13,630 nt of DNA from ZC4RG35 sp964388105 (GTDB lineage: Bacteria; Actinomycetota; Acidimicrobiia; Spongiisociales; ZC4RG35): contig CAYLYQ010000053.1 of assembly GCA_964388105.1 (NCBI GenBank), forward strand, positions 1-13,630, read 5' to 3'. Shown piece by piece: positions 6,295 to 11,884 of this stretch. Below the pieces are notes generated by a model. The model made no database searches, was not told the DNA's origin, and saw only the letters and a program-made list of their open reading frames with translations. The translations under genes were made by a program, and so were the position numbers. Each line of letters starts with the position of its first letter. The first letter of the stretch is position 1.

Positions 6295-9200
6295 TTCTCG
6301 TCCCCGAAACGAAGGCCTGCGCCGACGCCCCGTCTCGCCACCGCGACGATGAGCACCGCGATGGACACGGCGAGCACGGTCAACAGCGTTAGCAGGAAGC
6401 CCCAGATCGTGCTCCACGCATGTCGCACTAGGAGTGGGGGCACGGCAGGGCTGCCGTCCTGGTTGAGGGTCACCAATGGGAGGATCAGCTCCCCGATCGC
6501 CAGCCCGACAGCCAGGCCGAGGCCGATGCTGATAAGGACGAGCACTGCTTGCTCCAGGAGCAGCCAGCGGCTGAGCTGACCGCGGTCGAGGCCGAGGGCG
6601 TGAAGGAGCGAGAACTCGACCTGACGCTCACGGGCAGAGACGAGGGCGCTGATGGTGAAGCCGATCACGGCGAAGACGGCGGCCGCCACGAATCCGATGG
6701 CGAACGCGCCCACCGTCCCCAGTGCGATGGGATCTGAGGTGAGTTCGGATACGACGGTGTCGCGATCGACGATCGCGCTGGCGCGGAAGGGAGGTTGGGA
6801 GATAGCAGTGACGACTCCGTCCCCGTCGGTGGCCAGCCACATTTGCTGCGCTCCGTCGATCGGCTCCCCGGGGACGAACCGCAGCGCCTGGACCGTCGGC
6901 AAGTCGACCAGCATGATCAGGGGCGGCGTCGAGCCGACACCAGGAAAAGCGGGGATCGTCCCGATTATCTCGGCGTTGGCGGCGCCGAGGCCGAGTGGCC
7001 GGAGACTCACCCTCATCCCCACCTCCCACACTCCTTCGTCGGCCAGCGCATCCGTGGCGACGACCGGGAACGTCTTCGCAAGGGGAGGACCGTTCGGCGT
7101 GACGGCGATGATCAGGTCGCCCACCCCCGGGAGGTTCCGGCGCAAGCCGAAACCGGGGTACACCTCGAAGGCGAAGAGGGCGTCGTCGCGGGCCTTCCAG
7201 GCAACGGTGGGCCGTTCCCTCACCTCCGTGTTGCGAGGCGTGTACCAGTCCACTGCCAGGTTCGATCTGTCGAGTTTCAGGGGTGAGTCGGTTCCGGACA
7301 GGTCGTGGACTTCGGCCGAGAGCAGGGAGACCCGCGCCAGGCGAGGCGTCTCGCCGGACGAAGGGCCGGAACGCCTGCCTGCGGGGGTGAGGAGCTCGAT
7401 GTCGACCAGGGTGAGCGGGTATTCGGGGGCTTGGCCGTCAGGGCTCAGGAACTCCACTTCCAGCGGCATCGGCCCGAGCCCGCTGCGGATCTCGCCAGCC
7501 GGCAGGCGATGGATCGATCCGTGACCGTCCTGCACCACGAGGCTGACCTCGCCGTGAAAGCATTGAGAGAAGCCGAGGTCCCCCGCGGGGCAGGGCTCGA
7601 CTTCGTCCTCGGGCCCGCTGGGTAGCTCGGTTGCTTCCCAGGTCATCGTGAGACGGGCGGGCTGTCCGGGCAGCGGTACCGACGGGAGACTCACGCGGCC
7701 TTGGAGCATCCGCTCCACGAGGGCGTCGAGATCTCGGGCGAGGTCGGGCCGGAACTTCGCCACCGCAGCGAACGAGGCGGTGTCGGTGATGACGAACCGT
7801 GCTTGACGGTTTCCGGCGACGGCGCCGCGGATCTCGGACACCGGCAGTGTCTCCACCACACCCGGCAGATCTTCGAGCGCTGGCCTCATGTGCAGCGGCG
7901 CGATCGTGTCGGGAGTGTTCCGGAGCACGAATCGCAGGTCCGCGCCCACGCGGTGATCCGCCTGGTCCTGCTGCGAACCGATCCAGCTCGATGAGAACGA
8001 CGAGGCGAAGACTCCTAGTGCGACCGTCGTCATGAGCAGGAGTGCCGACCGGGCATAACGGTTGGGGCGCCGAGCGACCTGCCACAAGGCGAGGGCCGGG
8101 ACCACGGGGACCCGGGAGCCGACCATTCGCTCCGCGAGTCTTGCCAGCCGGGGCACCACCCGCATGGCCAGGATCACGCCCGCGGCGAGGCCGAGCACGG
8201 GCGCCACCACGAGGAGCGGGTCGACGCCGAATCGCCCTCTGACGGTGGCACTGACCCGGGGCCCGAGCTGTTCCAGCTGCCAGACAGCAATGACGAGGAG
8301 CGCCACCAGGACGAGGTCGATTCCGAGCCTCTGCGTCGTGGAGCGTCCGGACTGTCGCCGTGCCTTGCCTTCGGGATCGGGAAAGGCGCGCGCGGCGCGG
8401 TACGCAGGCCAGACCAGCGTGATCAGAGCCAGCAATGCCGCCGCGGCGGCCAGTCCGTATGCGGTCATGTTCGGGGAGGGATCGATGGTGAGGCCAATCG
8501 AGGCGAGAGGACCGAATCGGTTCAGAGCCCGGATCAGCAGAGCGGCCAGCGGTGGCGCCATGAGCACCGCGGGCAAGACGAGCACCAACCCCTCGATCAC
8601 GGCCGTGGACATCATCTGGGCGGGGCTCGCGCCCCTCGATCTGGCCAGTGCGGTCTCCGCGGTCCTCGTGTCGACCACCAACCGGGAAGTGAGGATCAGC
8701 GCGTAGAGAGCCAGAAGCGAGAGCTGGAGGATCACAGCCAGGATCGTCGAGTTCGTGACCGAGAGGGATTGGGTGATCGTGCCCAGTCGATCTCCGAGGC
8801 TGGTGACGAGGGTGAAGGTCACGGCTTCAGGGTTTGCCACTCCGGACTCGTTCTCGAGGCGAGCGTTCAGGTCGGCTTCGAGCCGCGATAGGCCCGTTGT
8901 GAAAGACGAGAGGTATCCCGTGTCGAGAGTCCGGAAGTCGGGGGTGACCCTCCAGGTGACGCGGACTCGGTCGGTGAAGAGCTGGTTGAGCACCGCGCTC
9001 TTGCCGGCGATCAGGGGCCCGAAGATCTGGTCGCCGGCGCTGACGACGCTCCCCTCGGCGACCATCGGATCGGCGAACCACGCCGGCTCGGTGATGTCGT
9101 TGAAGGTGAACACGCCGACCACCGGCGTCTCGATGGTGGTGTCGGCACTGCGTGGCGAGAGGGTCACCGTGTCGCCCACGGAGACGCTCAGTTGCTCGGC

Positions 9201-9665
9201 AACCGCCACAGGGAGCGCGATCTCGACCGTCCCCTCGGCGGCAGGCCAGCGGCCGTCCTCGAGTGTCGCCTTCTCCTCGATCCCACTGACATGCCAGGTC
9301 TCCACCAGGTCGAAGTCGCCGCCGTCGGTCGACATCTCGAGGATCGAGGCCCGCGCGATGGCGGTGATCGGGGCGCGGGCGGGGGAGAGGGCCTGCGCCA
9401 CCTGCTCGCCGAGAATCGCGTCGACCGCCTCGAAGTCCTCAGTGAAGGGGCGGGCGGAGATCGACAGTGCGGACTCGCTTGGCGGGGCATTGCGCATGGC
9501 GCGGTCGAAGGCGCTGATCGTGATCGCCTCGCCGTAGATCGGGCCGGCGCTGAGCAGCGTCGCGGCGAGAACGATCGTGGCGAAGGCGGCTGCCACCACG
9601 GTCCAGTCGGACATCATCCTCCGGGTGGCCGCTCGAACCCCAGCCAGGATGCGCGCCAGCATCAT
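6291..9665 (-). CDS. Large FtsX/MacB-type ABC permease, 10 transmembrane segments
   Basis: This 1124-residue membrane protein has helices at about 21-42, 305-327, 355-378, 401-422, 447-463, 483-504, 538-558, 984-1009, 1039-1062 and 1086-1109. The first outer domain is about 260 residues. The second, between helices 7 and 8, is about 425 residues and about twice as long as in the partner permease. ARERQVEFSLLHALGLDRGQ at 1011-1030 is the conserved FtsX coupling helix. Cys692 and Cys702 in the second outer domain may pair. The family mostly couples ATP hydrolysis to mechanical or extrusion work on the outer face of the membrane, moving lipids, lipoproteins, peptides or drugs. It is the first gene of the leftward operon. 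Two adjacent ATGs are possible starts. AAGGA at 9670-9674 sits four bases before the first (9665) and seven before the second (9662), so 9662 may be the true one. Confidence 0.9.
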   Translation of the reverse strand: MMLARILAGVRAATRRMMSDWTVVAAAFATIVLAATLLSAGPIYGEAITISAFDRAMRNAPPSESALSISARPFTEDFEAVDAILGEQVAQALSPARAPITAIARASILEMSTDGGDFDLVETWHVSGIEEKATLEDGRWPAAEGTVEIALPVAVAEQLSVSVGDTVTLSPRSADTTIETPVVGVFTFNDITEPAWFADPMVAEGSVVSAGDQIFGPLIAGKSAVLNQLFTDRVRVTWRVTPDFRTLDTGYLSSFTTGLSRLEADLNARLENESGVANPEAVTFTLVTSLGDRLGTITQSLSVTNSTILAVILQLSLLALYALILTSRLVVDTRTAETALARSRGASPAQMMSTAVIEGLVLVLPAVLMAPPLAALLIRALNRFGPLASIGLTIDPSPNMTAYGLAAAAALLALITLVWPAYRAARAFPDPEGKARRQSGRSTTQRLGIDLVLVALLVIAVWQLEQLGPRVSATVRGRFGVDPLLVVAPVLGLAAGVILAMRVVPRLARLAERMVGSRVPVVPALALWQVARRPNRYARSALLLMTTVALGVFASSFSSSWIGSQQDQADHRVGADLRFVLRNTPDTIAPLHMRPALEDLPGVVETLPVSEIRGAVAGNRQARFVITDTASFAAVAKFRPDLARDLDALVERMLQGRVSLPSVPLPGQPARLTMTWEATELPSGPEDEVEPCPAGDLGFSQCFHGEVSLVVQDGHGSIHRLPAGEIRSGLGPMPLEVEFLSPDGQAPEYPLTLVDIELLTPAGRRSGPSSGETPRLARVSLLSAEVHDLSGTDSPLKLDRSNLAVDWYTPRNTEVRERPTVAWKARDDALFAFEVYPGFGLRRNLPGVGDLIIAVTPNGPPLAKTFPVVATDALADEGVWEVGMRVSLRPLGLGAANAEIIGTIPAFPGVGSTPPLIMLVDLPTVQALRFVPGEPIDGAQQMWLATDGDGVVTAISQPPFRASAIVDRDTVVSELTSDPIALGTVGAFAIGFVAAAVFAVIGFTISALVSARERQVEFSLLHALGLDRGQLSRWLLLEQAVLVLISIGLGLAVGLAIGELILPLVTLNQDGSPAVPPLLVRHAWSTIWGFLLTLLTVLAVSIAVLIVAVARRGVGAGLRFGDEK

Positions 9666-9669
9666 CGGG

Positions 9670-9674
9670 TCCTT
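9670..9674 (-). promoter_or_regulatory. Ribosome binding site of the large permease
   Basis: AAGGA on the minus strand is the only good Shine-Dalgarno match ahead of the ATGATG pair. Its spacing of seven bases favours the second ATG (9662) over the first, which would be only four bases away. Confidence 0.6.
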
Positions 9675-9731
9675 GTGGGGAACATCGGCGGCGCAGGTTA
9701 ACGATGAACCGAAACCAGACGGCGACCGGTC

Positions 9732-9764
9732 GTCAACTCCAGTTGACTAGTCAACGGTGTCAAC
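9732..9764. promoter_or_regulatory. Cluster of GTTGAC/GTCAAC half-sites (candidate operator)
   Basis: Four copies of the same hexamer lie in 33 bases: GTCAAC at 9732-9737, GTTGAC at 9742-9747, GTCAAC at 9750-9755 and GTCAAC at 9759-9764. The first two form the inverted repeat GTCAACT-CC-AGTTGAC. The middle two form the perfect palindrome GTTGACTAGTCAAC. The cluster covers the -35 region of the rightward promoter and lies in the shared control region with the leftward transporter operon. The adjacent helix-turn-helix protein is the natural candidate to bind it, which is an inference. Confidence 0.65.
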
Positions 9765-9777
9765 CTAGGCTGACAGA
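9743..9777 (+). promoter_or_regulatory. Sigma-70-type promoter for the HTH/Clp_N pair, probably leaderless
   Basis: TTGACT (9743-9748) and TAGGCT (9766-9771) are separated by exactly 17 bases and fit the -35 and TANNNT -10 consensus of the main actinobacterial sigma factor. Six bases separate the -10 from the ATG at 9778, so transcription would begin at or next to the start codon. No Shine-Dalgarno sequence precedes this ATG, which agrees with a leaderless message. Confidence 0.65.
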
Positions 9778-9978
9778 ATGAGCCCCGATCAGCGTTCTGT
9801 CCTGGCAACTGAGGACCCTGCCGAGGGGCTGGACGCGGTGAAAGCGCTCCGCAAGTTGGCAGACGCACTCGAAGAGGAGCATGTCGCCAAAGCGCGTCGC
9901 GCCGGCTGGACATGGCAGCAGATCGGCGACGCCCTCGGGGTCACCCGGCAGGCGGTGCACAAGAAGCACGGGAGATAG
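9778..9978 (+). CDS. Small helix-turn-helix DNA-binding protein
   Basis: This 66-residue protein has a leading helix rich in Ala, Leu, Lys and Glu (16-42), then a clear helix-turn-helix at about 44-63. That motif reads WTWQQIGDALGVTRQAVHKK, with the usual Gly in the turn and a recognition helix starting at TRQAV. It has no other domain and is much shorter than most repressors, so it probably dimerises through the N-terminal helix. The next gene, a Clp N-domain protein, starts three bases after its stop, so they form an operon. The upstream palindromic half-sites suggest that it controls its own promoter and perhaps the divergent ABC genes. No Shine-Dalgarno is present; the -10 element six bases upstream supports the ATG at 9778 as a leaderless start. 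The exact regulator family is not identified. Confidence 0.8.
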   Translation: MSPDQRSVLATEDPAEGLDAVKALRKLADALEEEHVAKARRAGWTWQQIGDALGVTRQAVHKKHGR

Positions 9979-9981
9979 TCG

Positions 9982-10464
9982 ATGTTCGAGAGGTTCGAGA
10001 AGGATGCAAAGACAGCCGTGATTCGCGCCCAGGAGGTGTGCATCGCTCGGGGGGACCGGATGGTCGGGGCCGAGCACCTTCTGCTGGCTGCCGCCGAGTC
10101 GCCGAGCGCGACGTTGCGGTCGGTTGGGCTCGACTCCCACCGCGTCGAGGAGGCATGGGACCGGATCGAGCATGGCGCGCTGAAGGCAGTCGGTGTGGAC
10201 CTCGATGTGGCGGCACCCTGGCGCGATCGTTGGCGTCGGGGCCGACGCCACATCCCGTTCTCGGGCTCGGCCAAGTCGTCACTGCAGGGAGCGCTGCGGG
10301 AGGCGATCGACCTCGGGCACAAGAGGATCAAGGTCGAGCACCTCGTTCTCGGCGTGACCGTTCAGGCTCCTCAGGACCGGGCAGTGCGCATCCTCGACCG
10401 TGCAGGCCTGCCGGCCTCCGAGCTCAGGTCGGCGCTGATCGTCGAGCTGCGCAAGGCGTCCTGA
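9982..10464 (+). CDS. Stand-alone Clp N-terminal (Clp_N) domain protein
   Basis: This 160-residue protein consists of two Clp N-terminal repeats and nothing else. The first, residues 1-60, begins MFERFEKDAKTAVIRAQEVC and has GAEHLLLAA, close to the start of ClpC. The second, about 83-155, has SLQGALREAIDLGHKRIKVEHLVLG. In ClpC and ClpA this domain docks substrates and adaptors such as MecA or ClpS. Here no AAA+ Walker motifs follow, so it cannot unfold proteins itself. It may act as an adaptor, a decoy for Clp substrates, or a sensor for the HTH protein with which it shares an operon. GGGAG at 9970-9974 lies seven bases before the ATG. The domain assignment is strong, while the role is inferred. 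Confidence 0.88.
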   Translation: MFERFEKDAKTAVIRAQEVCIARGDRMVGAEHLLLAAAESPSATLRSVGLDSHRVEEAWDRIEHGALKAVGVDLDVAAPWRDRWRRGRRHIPFSGSAKSSLQGALREAIDLGHKRIKVEHLVLGVTVQAPQDRAVRILDRAGLPASELRSALIVELRKAS

Positions 10465-10500
10465 GCCCTCTGCGCGTCAGCACCGCGCGGCGCGAGGCTC
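10463..10500. terminator. Possible bidirectional terminator between convergent genes
   Basis: GAGCC (10463-10467) pairs with GGCTC (10496-10500), and an inner GCGCG can pair with CGCGC around a TCAGCAC loop. An unpaired internal bulge separates the two stems. It sits exactly in the 38-base gap between two convergent stops. No T-run follows, so the call is tentative. Confidence 0.3.
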
Positions 10501-10502
10501 CG

Positions 10503-11054
10503 TCAGGCCAGTTCGTAGGCCTGGTGAAGCCACGCGAGTAGCGCGTCGTCCACGTCGTCGATGCTGGTGATCGCAACCTTGTGGGTGCACATGCCTCCAG
10601 CCTCGCGGAGCCTCTCGTTCCCGACGACGCCCCTCAGATTCAACCCGAGATCGATGCGTGTCTTGGTGGCCGGTTCGATCAGGGCGAACTGCTTGGACCG
10701 GCGCAGCGAGACGCCCGTCTTCTTAGGGGCCACCTCGACGTCGCCTCCGAGCGAGGTCGCCGCGTCGCGCAACCTCTCGTAGATCGGCAGCAGGTGTTCC
10801 TTGCCGCGGTACTGGGCGCTCACCAGTTCGTCGTCACTGGCGGGACCGCCGGCGCGCCGTTCCCGGGCGGTGTGGGCGACGAGGTTGGCGTAGCCGTGGC
10901 CGAAGCCGTGCTCGCTCTTGAGGAGGGCCACGATCTCGCCGTGTTTCTCCGCGCCGGATCGGTTTACCTGCTCGACCCACCAGTCGAGGTCGTGCCCGGT
11001 GTTCTTCTCCAGATTGGCGATCATCGTCTCCATGCTCTTGTCGGGCTCGGTCAT
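10503..11054 (-). CDS. DUF4287/DUF5655-like protein
   Basis: This 183-residue soluble protein appears to have two parts. Residues 8-62 read METMIANLEKNTG, then DLDWWVEQVNRSG, then EIVALLKSEHGFGHGYANLV. This is the pattern of DUF4287, which resembles a small helical domain with a conserved W and KxxHG. Residues 80-180, with KKTGVSLRRSKQFALIEP and TRIDLGLNLRG, resemble DUF5655, often found fused to DUF4287. No catalytic residues can be named and the function is unknown. The ATG at 11054 overlaps the stop of the DGPF gene as ATGA. GGGAG at 11061-11065 lies six bases upstream. The gene is therefore translationally coupled to the DGPF gene and probably under the same ECF42-type promoter. Confidence 0.8.
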   Translation of the reverse strand: MTEPDKSMETMIANLEKNTGHDLDWWVEQVNRSGAEKHGEIVALLKSEHGFGHGYANLVAHTARERRAGGPASDDELVSAQYRGKEHLLPIYERLRDAATSLGGDVEVAPKKTGVSLRRSKQFALIEPATKTRIDLGLNLRGVVGNERLREAGGMCTHKVAITSIDDVDDALLAWLHQAYELA

Positions 11055-11410
11055 GCCGTGCTCCCGAGGGGTATGACGTCCACGGTGGCGCCGAAGCCGA
11101 CATCGAAGGACGGCCAGGTGCGGGCGATCTCCAGTGCGTCTTCCAGCGTCTCCGCTTGGAGGAGGATGAAGCCACCCAGTGCCTCTTTGGTCTCGGCGAA
11201 CGGCCCGTCGTGGATTGTCAGCTGGCGCTGGTCGGAGATGCGTCCCCATCGTCTCGGCCAGGCGAGCTCGTGCCCGCCCGTGATCGAGTCCCGGTGTGCG
11301 GCGAACCATTTCAGGTGGGTCTCCACGTTGGTGGCCTTTTCCTCGTCCGTCAGGGTCTCCCACGCCTCTGCTCCGCGCTCCGACACCCAGGTGATCATCA
11401 TGAAATCCAT
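11051..11410 (-). CDS. DGPF-domain (YCII-related) protein
   Basis: This 119-residue protein contains DGPFAETKEALGGF at 68-81. That is the hallmark of the DGPF/YCII-related family, small dimeric alpha-beta barrel proteins that are partners of ECF sigma factors. It is a divergent paralogue of the 116-residue protein encoded on the other side of the promoter region; both place DGPF at residues 68-71. In YCII-like proteins a His-Asp pair has been proposed as catalytic; here His67 and Asp68 are adjacent. The biochemical role of DGPF proteins is not established. A perfect AGGAGG (11415-11420) fixes the ATG at 11410, although the four-base spacing is short. An open frame reaching an ATG at 11487 would run through the promoter and is rejected. 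Confidence 0.9.
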   Translation of the reverse strand: MDFMMITWVSERGAEAWETLTDEEKATNVETHLKWFAAHRDSITGGHELAWPRRWGRISDQRQLTIHDGPFAETKEALGGFILLQAETLEDALEIARTWPSFDVGFGATVDVIPLGSTA

Positions 11411-11433
11411 CGAGCCTCCTTCGTCTTCGTCTC

Positions 11434-11460
11434 GACGCACGACCCGGCCTCGATTCGACA
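11434..11460 (-). promoter_or_regulatory. ECF42-type promoter for the leftward DGPF operon
   Basis: On the minus strand TGTCGA (11460-11455) and CGTC (11437-11434) are separated by 17 bases. Transcription would begin near 11428, leaving a leader of about 18 bases that contains the AGGAGG. This matches the -35 TGTCGA and -10 CG(A/T)C that I recall being reported for ECF42 sigma factors. Confidence 0.75.
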
Positions 11461-11465
11461 TTCTC

Positions 11466-11492
11466 TGTCGAAATTCCGACAAGTGGTTCGTC
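11466..11492 (+). promoter_or_regulatory. ECF42-type promoter for the rightward DGPF-sigma operon
   Basis: TGTCGA (11466-11471) and CGTC (11489-11492) are separated by 17 bases, the same as in the divergent copy. The two -35 hexamers lie back to back and form the inverted repeat TTCGACATTCTCTGTCGAA at 11454-11472. Transcription would start near 11499, just before the AAGGGAG of the DGPF gene. Confidence 0.78.
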
Positions 11493-11520
11493 GTAAGGTA
11501 TCCGAGCAAGGGAGTCGTAA

Positions 11521-11871
11521 GTGCAGTACATGCTTCTCATCTACGAGAACGAGGCCGACTGGGAAACCCTCACCGATGACGAGCGCCAGGCCTCGACCGG
11601 CCGTCATATCGCTTTCGCGCGGGAGCTGAGGGATCAGGGCAGGTTCCTCTACGGAGACGGACTCCAGCCCACCAGCACCGCGACCACGGTGCGGACGCGC
11701 GACGGCGAGATCGTCTTGACCGACGGGCCGTTCGCGGAGACCAAGGAACAGCTCGGCGGCTTCTACGTGATCGAGGCACGCGATCTCGATCAGGCACTCG
11801 AGGATGCGGCGAAGATCTCAAGCCGCGAGGGCCAGGTGGTGGAGGTCCGTCCGATCATGGACTATTCGTAG
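11521..11871 (+). CDS. DGPF-domain (YCII-related) protein
   Basis: This 116-residue protein begins MQYMLLIYENEADW and contains TDGPFAETKEQLGGFYVIEA at 67-86, the diagnostic family motif. It is closer to the family norm than its leftward paralogue. Proteins of this family are small ferredoxin-like alpha-beta barrels, and their genes are routinely linked to ECF sigma factors. Their biochemical activity is unknown; a link to stress or substrate sensing is speculative. The GTG start at 11521 is supported by AAGGGAG (11508-11514) six bases upstream and by the match of the first residues to the family N-terminus. The sigma factor gene follows 13 bases after the stop, and both lie downstream of an ECF42-type promoter. 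Confidence 0.92.
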   Translation: MQYMLLIYENEADWETLTDDERQASTGRHIAFARELRDQGRFLYGDGLQPTSTATTVRTRDGEIVLTDGPFAETKEQLGGFYVIEARDLDQALEDAAKISSREGQVVEVRPIMDYS

Positions 11872-11884
11872 GGTGCGTCACTAG

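Noticed and set aside
3820..6579. A 919-codon open frame on the plus strand opposite the permeases
   Set aside because: It is the complement of two well-supported membrane protein genes in GC-rich DNA. Its translation is rich in Gly, Arg, His and Glu with no recognisable domain.
9695..9736. A matching sigma-70 promoter for the leftward ABC operon
   Set aside because: A TAACCT -10 candidate exists on the minus strand (9700-9695) but no -35 stands at the right distance. The TTGACG at 9736-9731 is about 30 bases away, so no promoter is called.
11411..11487. N-terminal extension of the leftward DGPF protein to an ATG at 11487
   Set aside because: It would translate through both ECF42-type promoters and ignore the AGGAGG just before the ATG at 11410, where family similarity begins.
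11494..11499. TAAGGT as a sigma-70 -10 for the rightward DGPF gene
   Set aside because: No -35 match lies 16-18 bases upstream, whereas the ECF42 elements fit exactly in the same place.
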